Shown here: positions 1-7,782 of the stretch, one piece after another
Position numbering within the stretch: the first letter of the stretch is position 1
Layout of the letters: every line of letters begins with the position of its first letter
Assembly (NCBI GenBank): GCA_020024635.1
Contig: JAHHTL010000014.1
Coordinates: forward strand, 1 to 46,829
Length of the DNA: 46,829 bases
Direction of reading: 5' to 3'
Source: Ruminococcus sp.
GTDB lineage: Bacteria; Bacillota; Clostridia; Lachnospirales; Lachnospiraceae
Made by a program: the position numbers and the translations under genes
The notes under the pieces: generated by a model
What the model was told of the DNA's origin: nothing
The model's database searches: none
The model's input: only the letters and a program-made list of their open reading frames with translations

Positions 1-18
1 TAGGAGGGAGCATTTGTA

Positions 19-768
19 TTATGACTGTAAAAAAACATATTCGGTTTCAGAAGAATGGGAAGGGCTGAATTTATAATTTAAACGATCAAATGTCTTAACG
101 CTTTCGATGTCCTTGATTTGTTTTTCGGCGAGATAGCGTACCATCTCTCCCCGTGCAATCTTTGCCATGGTTCCTTTTACTTTTACTTTACCGTTTACTT
201 CCTCTCCAAAGGTGCAAGTAATGAAGGAGACTTCTGGTTTTATGAAAGGACGTACAGATTTACTGTATTCGCCAGAAGCAAGGTTTAGTATATGCGTCGT
301 GTGGTTCGAGATTAATTCTTGATAAATAAGATCGGACCAAAAATCATAAAGGTCTTTTGCATTTTCAGTTTTTAAAAGTGTCTGCATTTCTAATCGATAA
401 GGAATAACGCCGTCAAAGGGTTTTAAGATTCCATAAAATCCAGATAGAATTCGAAGATGATTGGAAACATATTCAAGTTGCGAAGATTCTAAAACACGAG
501 CTCCGATATGCTGATATTGAATTCCTTCGTAAGAAAAAAGAGCAGGAGTTATGGAATGTTCAGGATGATAAGCGTGGAGACGTTCATAATTTTGAGTAGC
601 CAATTTGTCGCTGCATTTCCATAGCAATTTTAACTCTTCCAGTGTCAGTTTACTTAATTCTTGATGTAAATAGATAGTTTTATCAAGATACACAGGAACT
701 GTTACGCTCCCGATAAAGTCATCGTTCATCACCATTTTTTTGGCGGGAGAAATTATGATTTTCAGCAT
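19..768 (-). CDS. yaaA: YaaA family (DUF328/UPF0246) peroxide-stress protein
   Basis: A 249-residue protein, full length for the YaaA family. In E. coli YaaA is OxyR-controlled and lowers damage from iron and peroxide; the biochemical activity is not settled, although DNA binding has been reported. Seen here: the family's N-terminal SPAKK motif (residues 7-11), the N-Y-E-R-L segment near residue 60, a G-F-Y-G-I-L-K-P-F-D block near residue 112, and a C-terminal half with the conserved I-N-L-A-S-like and G-x-M-A-K-I-A-R-G-E-M segments. The start is the first ATG, preceded on the minus strand by an AAAGGAA-type ribosome site. The gene is divergent from maf with about 100 bases between them. In an anaerobe a role in surviving brief oxygen exposure is plausible, but that is inference from the family. 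Confidence 0.9.
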   Translation of the reverse strand: MLKIIISPAKKMVMNDDFIGSVTVPVYLDKTIYLHQELSKLTLEELKLLWKCSDKLATQNYERLHAYHPEHSITPALFSYEGIQYQHIGARVLESSQLEYVSNHLRILSGFYGILKPFDGVIPYRLEMQTLLKTENAKDLYDFWSDLIYQELISNHTTHILNLASGEYSKSVRPFIKPEVSFITCTFGEEVNGKVKVKGTMAKIARGEMVRYLAEKQIKDIESVKTFDRLNYKFSPSHSSETEYVFLQS

Positions 769-802
769 TTTAAGTTCCTTTCTTTCTATTCTGTGAAATA
801 TC

Positions 803-811
803 TGATATAAT
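803..811 (+). promoter_or_regulatory. Candidate extended -10 promoter for maf
   Basis: TGATATAAT forms a perfect extended -10 (TG-n-TATAAT). The -35 position 17 bases upstream (TTTCTA, 783-788) is poor, as is usual for extended -10 promoters. The expected transcript would start near 818 and give a leader of about 55 bases before maf. Confidence 0.5.
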
Positions 812-818
812 CCTCTTC

Positions 819-847
819 AGTGTAAGTGATTTTTTTATGAAAATCAA
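819..847 (-). promoter_or_regulatory. Candidate promoter for yaaA
   Basis: Read on the minus strand: TTGATT (complement of 842-847), a 17-base spacer, then TACACT (complement of 819-824), about 50 bases before the yaaA start. It is a fair but imperfect sigma-A match. It faces the maf promoter, so the two genes are divergently transcribed. Confidence 0.4.
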
Positions 848-871
848 GAACAGAAAACAGGAGATACCTAT

Positions 872-1468
872 ATGAATAAACGAGTAATATTAGCTTCTGC
901 TTCCCCAAGGAGAAGAGAACTGTTAGAACAGATAGGGATTGCATTTGAGACTGGGGTAAGCAATCAAGAGGAGACTTATATAAGCACAAGGCCATCGGAC
1001 ATTGTAAAGGAATTGTCCTCTCAAAAAGCATATAATGTGGCATCCGAAATCAAAGAGGAATTAAAGAATACCATTCTTATTGGTGCAGATACCGTTGTGG
1101 TGTTTCAGAATGAGATTTTAGGGAAACCCAAAGATGAGGAAGAGGCGTATCAAATGCTTTCAAATCTTCAAGGAAATGTTCATCAAGTATTTACAGGCAC
1201 GACGATTCTTTCCTATGATGACAAAGGAAAACTTACAGAAGATCAACATGCAACTGAGACGAAAGTATTTGTCCATGAAATGAATGAATTAGAAATAAAA
1301 AGTTATATTCAGACGGGGGAACCAATGGATAAAGCAGGAGCGTATGGAATTCAAGGAAGATTTGCGGCATACATCGATAAGATCGAAGGGGATTATTACA
1401 ACGTTGTCGGCCTTCCAATCTCTTATGTCTATCAACAGATTAAGAAGAAAATGGGGGATGAAAAATGA
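872..1468 (+). CDS. maf: Maf-type nucleoside triphosphate pyrophosphatase
   Basis: A 198-residue protein of the Maf/HAM1 superfamily, which hydrolyses (d)TTP, UTP or modified nucleotides to the monophosphate and pyrophosphate and acts as a house-cleaning enzyme; it is historically linked to septum formation. Visible motifs: L-A-S-A-S-P-R-R-R-E-L-L at residues 7-18 (substrate loop), I-G-A-D-T-V-V near 70 with the catalytic acid, G-K-P near 84, and the late E-P-M-D-K-A-G-A-Y-G-I-Q-G block near 150. The ATG follows AGGAGATAC. Its last bases overlap the start of the next small gene by 4, so the two are probably translated together. The exact nucleotide preference (Maf versus YhdE type) cannot be told here. 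Confidence 0.93.
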   Translation: MNKRVILASASPRRRELLEQIGIAFETGVSNQEETYISTRPSDIVKELSSQKAYNVASEIKEELKNTILIGADTVVVFQNEILGKPKDEEEAYQMLSNLQGNVHQVFTGTTILSYDDKGKLTEDQHATETKVFVHEMNELEIKSYIQTGEPMDKAGAYGIQGRFAAYIDKIEGDYYNVVGLPISYVYQQIKKKMGDEK

Positions 1469-1653
1469 AAGAAAGAAAAACATCGAATTGTGAATACTGT
1501 ATGAATTACGAATATGATGAAGAATATGAATGTTATGTATGTATGCAAAATTTAGATGAAGATGAAATGGGACGGTTTCTCACAGGTGATTTTAAAGACT
1601 GTCCATATTATCGTTCAGGTGATGAATATCGAATTGTACGTAAGCAGATGTAG
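1465..1653 (+). CDS. Small Cys-rich protein, DUF6472-like
   Basis: A 62-residue acidic protein with five cysteines: C-x2-C at 9-12, C-x2-C at 23-26 and a single Cys near 47. This spacing suggests a small metal-binding knuckle. The pattern (N-C-E-Y-C-M-N-Y, then L-D-E-D-E-M, then D-C-P-Y-Y) matches a short family I recall from Lachnospiraceae as DUF6472; I am fairly, not fully, sure of the number. The ATG overlaps the maf stop by 4 bases and the next gene starts 12 bases later, which suggests a three-gene transcript. Function unknown; zinc binding is inference from the cysteines. Confidence 0.75.
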   Translation: MKERKTSNCEYCMNYEYDEEYECYVCMQNLDEDEMGRFLTGDFKDCPYYRSGDEYRIVRKQM

Positions 1654-1665
1654 GAAGGGGATGTT

Positions 1666-2490
1666 ATGAAACACATAAAGAAAGCAATAAAAATGGAATT
1701 AAGGGAACACAAAAGTTCATTTATTGTATATTTGGTTTTGCGGATTTTCATTCTGATAACAATGGTACTTCAGTTTTTCAATGGCAATTATGAAAATGTA
1801 TTTCTTTGTATCTTAACGTTACTTTTACTTATTGTGCCGAGTTTTTTACAGGTCACTTTAAAAGTTGAAATTCCAAGTACGTTAGAAGTGCTTCTCCTTT
1901 TTTTTATTTTTGCTGCAGAGATTTTGGGGGAAATTCAGGCGTATTACATTGTGTTTCCGTTTTGGGATACGGTACTGCATACGTTAAATGGCTTTCTTGC
2001 TGCCGCCATCGGTTTTTCACTGGTAGATTTATTAAATCAAAGTGACAGAATGTTGTTTCAGCTATCTCCATTGTTTACAGCCATTGTTGCGTTTTGTTTT
2101 TCTATGACAATTGGAATATGTTGGGAATTTTTTGAATTTGGTATGGATCAGATTTTTCATATGGATATGCAAAAGGATACGGTGGTTCATTATATTTCTA
2201 CAGTGATGTTGGATCCTACAAGAGGAAATCATGTAAAGACAATATCCGAAATTAAAGATGTAGCCGTCAATGGAACTAGTTTAGGGTTAGGGGGATATCT
2301 GGAATTGGGACTGATTGATACGATGAAAGATTTAATTGTTAATTTTATTGGTGCCCTTGTATTTTCGATAATTGGATATTTCTATGTTAAAAATCGAGGA
2401 AAAGGCTCTATTGCAAAGCGATTTATTCCAAGGAAAAAAACAGAAGAAAAAGATTTTTTAAGAATAGCAATCAAGGATGATGAGTTATAA
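1666..2490 (+). CDS. Multi-pass membrane protein, DUF2238/YjdF-like
   Basis: A 274-residue protein with about seven hydrophobic segments spread over residues 20-240 and a basic C-terminal tail. The region D-T-V-L-H-T-L-N-G-F near residue 103 and W-E-F-F-E-F-G-M-D-Q near 152 resemble the conserved acidic and His positions of the YjdF/DUF2238 inner-membrane family, whose function is unknown. The start is ATG 1666 with GGAAGGGGATG-type spacing. It sits directly behind the small Cys-rich gene and before a promoter that starts the next unit. Family assignment is by motif memory and could be wrong; membrane topology is clear. Confidence 0.7.
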   Translation: MKHIKKAIKMELREHKSSFIVYLVLRIFILITMVLQFFNGNYENVFLCILTLLLLIVPSFLQVTLKVEIPSTLEVLLLFFIFAAEILGEIQAYYIVFPFWDTVLHTLNGFLAAAIGFSLVDLLNQSDRMLFQLSPLFTAIVAFCFSMTIGICWEFFEFGMDQIFHMDMQKDTVVHYISTVMLDPTRGNHVKTISEIKDVAVNGTSLGLGGYLELGLIDTMKDLIVNFIGALVFSIIGYFYVKNRGKGSIAKRFIPRKKTEEKDFLRIAIKDDEL

Positions 2491-2494
2491 TATC

Positions 2495-2523
2495 TTGCAA
2501 TTTAAAAGGCTTTATACTACAAT
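2495..2523 (+). promoter_or_regulatory. Promoter for the GGDEF-EAL gene
   Basis: TTGCAA (2495-2500), 17-base spacer, TACAAT (2518-2523): five of six matches at -10 and a good -35. It lies in the only sizeable gap here and is followed by a leader of about 55 bases ending in GAGGAGAG. Confidence 0.6.
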
Positions 2524-2587
2524 TACTATGTATATCAAAAGTTGTGGTTAAAGGAATAACATCAGTAAGACCGAGGAGAGATAAATA

Positions 2588-4204
2588 ATGGAGAAGTATG
2601 AACAGCGTTCAATTATAGAGATTATGAACGAAGTATTAAGTGCCATACGCGATTACTACGATTCAGAGTACGTATACTATATAGAGAAAGATGCAGACGA
2701 GATTCTTACGATTTATGAATGGTGTGCGCCAAATATACCGTGGCAGAGAGAAAAAGTTAAAATGTTGGAGCCTGAGCAGTATCCCAAATGGCTTCAGCAG
2801 GAGATTACAGATACAACAGAGGCAGATTATAGTGTCTTTCGTCCGTTAAGTGAGGATGTGACGGCAGTTCTTGCAGTTTTAGGCGTACACAAAGGTGGAT
2901 GTGAGTTATCTTTGATGCGTGCGGTTCTTCCATATATTTCAGAAGCGATTATTTTGCAAAAGACACAGATCCAACAACAGTATTTAAGCTACCATGATAA
3001 TCTTACAGGCTTACTGAATAGAAACAGTTTTGTTGCTTATATTGAGGAAGTAAAGCAGGAGTCATTAAAATCAGCGGGGGCACTTTCTGTAGATATTAAT
3101 GGACTTAAGAATTTCAATAGAGAATTCGGAAGAGACTATGGGGATGAGGTCGTAACCCGCATAGGAGAAGTTTTAGAGGAATATTTTAGAGGGGCTATGG
3201 TCTATCGTCTTACGGGAGACGAATATCTAGTTATCATGGAAAATATTACCTATGAGGAGTTTATGCATAAGGTAAATGATACCCACGAGAAATTGGATAA
3301 TATCAGTTTGGGGTTAGTATCCATGGGATATGCATGGCAAAAAGTAGAAATTAATATTGATGATCTGGTGTCACATGCAGAAGATATGATGCGTAATGAG
3401 AAGAGAAAGTACTATAAAAATCTTAAAAAAGGGCATCATGAGCCGGTGATTAAGCAGGATCTTTTAGATGACATTGATGCGGGACGTTTTATTGTATGTT
3501 TGATACCGAAAATGGATGTTGTAACAGAGGAAGTCGTAGGAGCAGAAGCGGTTGTGCGTTATCATCATCCAGATCTTGGGGTTATGCATCCTAAGAGATA
3601 TATGACACTACTTGAAGAGACGAAGCTTTCTCATTATTTAGATTTATATGTATTTGAGCAAGTATGCAAAACACTTCATAAATGGGAACAGCAAGGAAAA
3701 GAAATGGTATCGGTATCCGTTAATTTGTCCAGCACAACGCTTCAGCAAGAAGACTTTACAAAAAACATGCTTGAGATTGTGAAACAATACCGTGTTCCAT
3801 GTGAGTATCTCGAAGTAGAGGTTTCGGAGTCCTACACCAATATGAATCAGGAAATGCTGTCAGAGACAGGGAATAAAATTCGTAAAGAAAATATACGAGT
3901 AATTTTGGATCATTTTGGCGCAAAAGAATCCAGTTTTTCTATTCTTACAATTATGAAATTTGATGGACTTAAGTTGGACAAGAGTTTGATAACCAATATT
4001 GTTGGAAATCATCATAATCAGATTGTTGCGAAGGCGGTTATTGATGTGTGTCACCAGATGGGAGCATACGTGATTGCCTTGGGAATAGAGACACAAGATC
4101 AGTTAAATGTATTAAAAGAACTAGGATGTGATTATGCACAAGGAAGTTTGTTTAATAAAGCAATTACACTGGAGACATTTGAGGTTCGTTATCTGACAAA
4201 TTAG
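2588..4204 (+). CDS. GGDEF-EAL dual-domain protein with a degenerate EAL site
   Basis: A 538-residue cytoplasmic protein. Residues 1-130 form a GAF-like N-terminal region with no membrane segment. The GGDEF domain follows (about 134-275), with the D-N-L-T-G-L-L-N-R entry motif, the metal-site Asp 169 and TGDEY at 209-213 in place of GGDEF. An EAL domain fills about 285-538. In the EAL domain Glu320, Asn379, Glu414, Asp441, Lys462, Glu501 and Gln518 are kept. The second Asp of the D-D-F-G loop is His442, the loop reads G-A-K rather than G-T-G, and the Glu of A-E-G-V-E is Leu498. By analogy with RocR-type enzymes this should weaken or abolish c-di-GMP hydrolysis. A degenerate domain could still bind c-di-GMP or GTP. 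It has its own promoter and is followed 14 bases later by the phosphopantetheinyl transferase. Confidence 0.9.
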   Translation: MEKYEQRSIIEIMNEVLSAIRDYYDSEYVYYIEKDADEILTIYEWCAPNIPWQREKVKMLEPEQYPKWLQQEITDTTEADYSVFRPLSEDVTAVLAVLGVHKGGCELSLMRAVLPYISEAIILQKTQIQQQYLSYHDNLTGLLNRNSFVAYIEEVKQESLKSAGALSVDINGLKNFNREFGRDYGDEVVTRIGEVLEEYFRGAMVYRLTGDEYLVIMENITYEEFMHKVNDTHEKLDNISLGLVSMGYAWQKVEINIDDLVSHAEDMMRNEKRKYYKNLKKGHHEPVIKQDLLDDIDAGRFIVCLIPKMDVVTEEVVGAEAVVRYHHPDLGVMHPKRYMTLLEETKLSHYLDLYVFEQVCKTLHKWEQQGKEMVSVSVNLSSTTLQQEDFTKNMLEIVKQYRVPCEYLEVEVSESYTNMNQEMLSETGNKIRKENIRVILDHFGAKESSFSILTIMKFDGLKLDKSLITNIVGNHHNQIVAKAVIDVCHQMGAYVIALGIETQDQLNVLKELGCDYAQGSLFNKAITLETFEVRYLTN

Positions 4205-4218
4205 AAAGAAGGGAACCT

Positions 4219-4869
4219 ATGGTAGGGGTATGGATTGCAGACATCACACCATTGTATGATGAAAATAGATACGAGATATTTTATAGAACTGTTCCGGATG
4301 TTCGGAAACAGAAAGCAGATCGATTACATTCTGCGCAGAAAAAGGCGCAAAGTGTAGGCGTCTGGTGCCTTCTTGAGAGAATTGTTGACAAATTTGCGTG
4401 GGGAGAGATTCCAGCGTTTAATTTGTCGCATTCCGGTGACTATGTGCTATGCGCAGTTGATATGAGCGGAAATAAAGAGACAGAAATTGGTTGTGATATA
4501 GAACGAATTCAAAAGATAAATCTAAAAATTGCAGAACGTTTTTTTTGTGAAAGTGAGTATCAATTCATAGTAAGCCAAAAGACCAAGACTAAGCAAATGG
4601 AAGCGTTTTATAGGTATTGGGTGTTAAAAGAAAGTTATGTAAAAGCAACAAAGAAAGGGTTATCACAAGATACAAGAAGTTTTGAAATCCAACTTACCTC
4701 CCCACCGAAACTTGTGAAAAAGTCAAAAAAATCTAAAGAGTATTATTATCAAGAATTTGATATTAGTGAACTACCCTATAAGATAGCTGTTTGTTCGGAT
4801 CAAAATGAGATTTGTACAACAATCAAAATGGAATTTATGGATTTATTTTATAACGATATCCCTAAGTAG
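4219..4869 (+). CDS. 4'-phosphopantetheinyl transferase, Sfp type
   Basis: A 216-residue protein that moves the phosphopantetheine arm of CoA onto a Ser of a carrier protein. Key motifs are present: F-N-L-S-H-S-G-D at 67-74, G-C-D-I-E-R-I at 91-97 with Mg-binding Asp93 and Glu95, and W-V-L-K-E-S-Y-V-K-A at 134-143 with Lys137/Glu138. The length matches Sfp (about 224), not the short AcpS type. It starts at ATG 4219 after GAAGGGAAC. No NRPS, PKS or obvious carrier protein is in the window, so its client lies elsewhere. The tail after residue 160 is Lys-rich and poorly conserved. Confidence 0.88.
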   Translation: MVGVWIADITPLYDENRYEIFYRTVPDVRKQKADRLHSAQKKAQSVGVWCLLERIVDKFAWGEIPAFNLSHSGDYVLCAVDMSGNKETEIGCDIERIQKINLKIAERFFCESEYQFIVSQKTKTKQMEAFYRYWVLKESYVKATKKGLSQDTRSFEIQLTSPPKLVKKSKKSKEYYYQEFDISELPYKIAVCSDQNEICTTIKMEFMDLFYNDIPK

Positions 4870-4893
4870 AAATAGTTTAGAAAGGAAGTACAA

Positions 4894-5688
4894 ATGAATA
4901 TTAGAAAAAGAAAACTGATCAAAAAAGCAATGATAATCGGTGCCGTGTTGGGGGCAGCGGCAGGAATTTTATTAACATTCCTCGCGGCGAAGAAAGTGGT
5001 AAACTCAGAACGTAAAAAACTGACAACCCAAATTCAGAAATTAAAAACAGAAAACAAGAAACTAAACGGTATTGCAGACAGAGTGGAGACGATCAATTCT
5101 GCGGCAACTTTGTCTACGAAGCAACCGAAAAACTGGGAATTGGTTTTGGTAAATAATGAGTATCCTTTGGATGAAAAGTACAAACCAAAATTGACAGAAA
5201 TAGCCAAAGAAAGATATGTTGACAGTAGAATTGCAGAAGATACAAAAAGGATGCTCAAAGATGGAGAAGCAGCAGGTATGAAATTTTATGTAGTATCTGC
5301 CTACCGATCAATGGAAGATCAAAAGAAAGTGTTTAATGAAAATATGCAAGTAAGAATCAACGAAGGGGATTCCTACATAGATGCATATTACAATACCGCT
5401 AAAGCGATATCGGCGCCAAATTGCAGTGAGCATTCTCTTGGATTATCTTTGGATATTGTATCATCAGAGTTTGATGAATTGGATTCTGCACAAGCAGATA
5501 CAAAAGAAGCCAAGTGGTTGGCAGAAAATGCATATAAGTATGGGTTTATCCTTCGTTATCCAAAGGGCAAAGAGGATATCACGCATATTACGTTTGAACC
5601 ATGGCATTATCGTTATGTAGGCAAAGAAGTAGCGGAAAAAATTACAAAGAAAAACATTACATTTGAAGAATATTTGGGTGTAAATTAA
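4894..5688 (+). CDS. VanY-type D-alanyl-D-alanine carboxypeptidase (M15B)
   Basis: A 264-residue membrane-anchored peptidase that trims the terminal D-Ala of peptidoglycan stems. Residues 11-32 are a single N-terminal membrane anchor behind a very basic start, and 36-65 look like a short coiled coil that spaces the enzyme from the membrane. The catalytic domain (about 85-255) shows S-A-Y-R-S with Arg138, the Zn motif S-E-H-S-L-G-L-S-L-D (His180, Asp187), and E-P-W-H (catalytic Glu235, Zn ligand His238). All active-site residues are intact. There is no vancomycin-resistance cluster around it, so a housekeeping wall-trimming role is more likely than resistance. The ribosome site is AAAGGAAG. 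Confidence 0.9.
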   Translation: MNIRKRKLIKKAMIIGAVLGAAAGILLTFLAAKKVVNSERKKLTTQIQKLKTENKKLNGIADRVETINSAATLSTKQPKNWELVLVNNEYPLDEKYKPKLTEIAKERYVDSRIAEDTKRMLKDGEAAGMKFYVVSAYRSMEDQKKVFNENMQVRINEGDSYIDAYYNTAKAISAPNCSEHSLGLSLDIVSSEFDELDSAQADTKEAKWLAENAYKYGFILRYPKGKEDITHITFEPWHYRYVGKEVAEKITKKNITFEEYLGVN

Positions 5689-5739
5689 ACATAAGACAAT
5701 ACTGAGCTTTTCATTATAGGGGAGAATAAGGAGGAGTTT

Positions 5740-6336
5740 ATGGAGAATCTTACATTTGGAGAACAGGTCAAAATTGTTTTGAATCGGAAAAATATGACTA
5801 TCAAAGAGCTGGCAGAGGTGATTGAAAAACGTACAGGAAAGAAAATGTCCAGACAAAATCTTACACAGCGTTTGGGGAGAGATAATTTTCAAGAGCAAGA
5901 TATGCGAATGATCGCAGAAATCCTAGAGTGTCCATTTCATTTAAGTATTTTGCCGGTTGAGACGCAGTCTGTATTGTCGAAAGCAGAGAAGGAACCAAAA
6001 GAAGTTGATATGACGATTGGGGATTTGTATCAAATTCATGAGGATTTAAAACAATTAGAAGAGAAAACAGCGCAGGATTCAAAAGATTTTCAGCCGGTAG
6101 TTTGGCCTCATGATTTAGAAGAAGATCGAGAATTAGGGGAAATTAATCCTTATACAAGAAGAGAATATCAAACCAACAGTGTGCGTATGCACCCTACAAG
6201 AATTGGATATGTACAGGTGTATGATCGAAAAACACATAGCTGGACGGATATGACAGAATGGGCTTTTTTAGGATATCAGGAGCGTAAGAAACAGGCGCTT
6301 GGAAATAAATATGAACCGCCGATTTATTTAGATTGA
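5740..6336 (+). CDS. HTH-domain protein of unknown function
   Basis: A 198-residue protein with an N-terminal XRE-like helix-turn-helix (about 4-70: T-I-K-E-L-A-E-V-I, then M-S-R-Q-N-L-T-Q-R-L as recognition helix). An acidic linker with coiled-coil character follows (95-115), and then a compact C-terminal segment (about 130-198) containing N-P-Y-T-R-R-E-Y, R-I-G-Y-V-Q-V-Y and W-A-F-L-G-Y-Q-E-R-K. I do not recognise the C-terminal part. Start is ATG 5740 after AAGGAGGAG. It lies between vanY-like and dgt genes with short gaps; it may be a local regulator, but no operator is evident. Confidence 0.75.
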   Translation: MENLTFGEQVKIVLNRKNMTIKELAEVIEKRTGKKMSRQNLTQRLGRDNFQEQDMRMIAEILECPFHLSILPVETQSVLSKAEKEPKEVDMTIGDLYQIHEDLKQLEEKTAQDSKDFQPVVWPHDLEEDRELGEINPYTRREYQTNSVRMHPTRIGYVQVYDRKTHSWTDMTEWAFLGYQERKKQALGNKYEPPIYLD

Positions 6337-6356
6337 TAAAGAAAGCAGGATAAAGT

Positions 6357-7766
6357 ATGGAATGGAAGACGTTACTTTCAACAAAAAGAATGCGACCGGG
6401 ACCTGGAAATTCAAATGGGAGAAGTTTGGATCTTCGTAGTGAGTTTGAAAAAGATTATCATAGGATTATAGGAAGCGCTTCTTTTCGTAGGCTTCAGGAT
6501 AAGACACAGGTATTTCCACTGGACAAAAGTGATTTTATTCGTACAAGACTGACCCACTCATTGGAAGTATCATCCTTTGCAAAGTCCCTTGGACAAAATA
6601 TAGGAGAGAATATCCTTTCTCGTCAAGTTGATGGGTTTACGCCGCAGATGCGAGAGGATATTTGCCATATCTTACAATGTGCAGGTTTGATCCATGACAT
6701 AGGGAATCCCCCGTTTGGACATTTTGGGGAAGAAGCAATCAGGGGGTGGTTCGTGGAGAATCTGCCCCTGTTAAAATTTAAAGGAGCATATGTGAAAGAT
6801 CTTTTGAGTGACCAGATGAAGCGAGATTTTTATCACTTTGAAGGAAATGCACAGGCACTTCGTTTGGTTACAAGGCTGCATTATCTGGTGGACGAACATG
6901 GAATGAATCTGACTTATGCGTTATTAAATACCATTATAAAGTATCCGATATCATCCATCCAAATTGACCCCACTACCGGAAACGTGAAAGATAAGAAAAT
7001 GGGGTATTATTTTGCGGAACAACAAATTTATGAGGAGATTGCGGCAACTACAGGTACGATAGGGTGTAGACATCCGTTGACCTATATTCTAGAAGCAGCA
7101 GATGATCTGGCATACAAAACTGCAGACATTGAAGATGCGTTTGTGAAAGGGTTTTTGCCTTATCATGCATTTGAAAATGAATTAGAGAAACTACATATTG
7201 CGCATCCCCATCATCAATTTGATGCAGTATCACAGCTAAGAAAATTGTATGAAAGAGGATGCGAAAAGCAGGTGTCAAATCCAGAAGCCTATGCAGTGAA
7301 AAACTGGATTGTACGAGCGCAGGGTGTTTTGATTGGAAGCGTAACTTCAGGATTTTCAGAAAACTATGATGCGATCATGGAAGGAACATATCAGCATGAT
7401 ATTTTTTATCATACTTGGGGTGAACCACTTATGAACCTCTTAGGTGACATTGCATATCGGTATGTTTTTTCGTCGAAGACGATCTATAAAATGGAACTTG
7501 CAGAGGATGTCATCATCAATTTTCTAATGGAAAAATTGGTTCAGGCTGTTTTATATTATGATACAGATGTTCCCCTCCATGCTATTGATCAAAGAGTTAT
7601 GACACTTATTTCGGATAATTATAAAAATGCATATCGCAAGCAGGCAGAAGGAAAAAGTGACGAAGAGAAATTATATCTACGTCTGTTACTTGTAACAGAC
7701 TATGTTTGTGGCATGACGGACGGGTATGCAAAGCGCTTATATCAAGAATTAAATGGTTTGATTTAA
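6357..7766 (+). CDS. dgt: Deoxyguanosinetriphosphate triphosphohydrolase (HD domain)
   Basis: A 469-residue dNTP triphosphohydrolase that splits dGTP (or other dNTPs) into the deoxynucleoside and triphosphate, controlling dNTP pools. The HD metal site is complete: R-L-T-H-S-L-E-V near 62-69 gives the first His, G-L-I-H-D-I-G-N-P-P-F-G-H near 111-123 gives the His-Asp pair and another conserved His, and an Asp of the E-A-A-D-D-L-A-Y segment near 248 completes the set. The R-R-L-Q-D-K-T-Q-V-F-P block near 45 is typical of Dgt. The length fits the family. It starts 20 bases after the HTH gene and converges with the minus-strand gene beyond; no clear terminator is visible between them. Confidence 0.93.
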   Translation: MEWKTLLSTKRMRPGPGNSNGRSLDLRSEFEKDYHRIIGSASFRRLQDKTQVFPLDKSDFIRTRLTHSLEVSSFAKSLGQNIGENILSRQVDGFTPQMREDICHILQCAGLIHDIGNPPFGHFGEEAIRGWFVENLPLLKFKGAYVKDLLSDQMKRDFYHFEGNAQALRLVTRLHYLVDEHGMNLTYALLNTIIKYPISSIQIDPTTGNVKDKKMGYYFAEQQIYEEIAATTGTIGCRHPLTYILEAADDLAYKTADIEDAFVKGFLPYHAFENELEKLHIAHPHHQFDAVSQLRKLYERGCEKQVSNPEAYAVKNWIVRAQGVLIGSVTSGFSENYDAIMEGTYQHDIFYHTWGEPLMNLLGDIAYRYVFSSKTIYKMELAEDVIINFLMEKLVQAVLYYDTDVPLHAIDQRVMTLISDNYKNAYRKQAEGKSDEEKLYLRLLLVTDYVCGMTDGYAKRLYQELNGLI

Positions 7767-7782
7767 TATTCACCTTTTTATT

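Noticed and set aside
786..1043. 85-residue minus-strand ORF before maf
   Set aside because: It lies opposite the start of maf and its promoters, has no ribosome site and resembles no family.
4894..5688. Vancomycin resistance locus (VanY, with VanW at 11.4 kb)
   Set aside because: No vanHAX, vanS/R or ligase genes; both are common wall-related families outside resistance.
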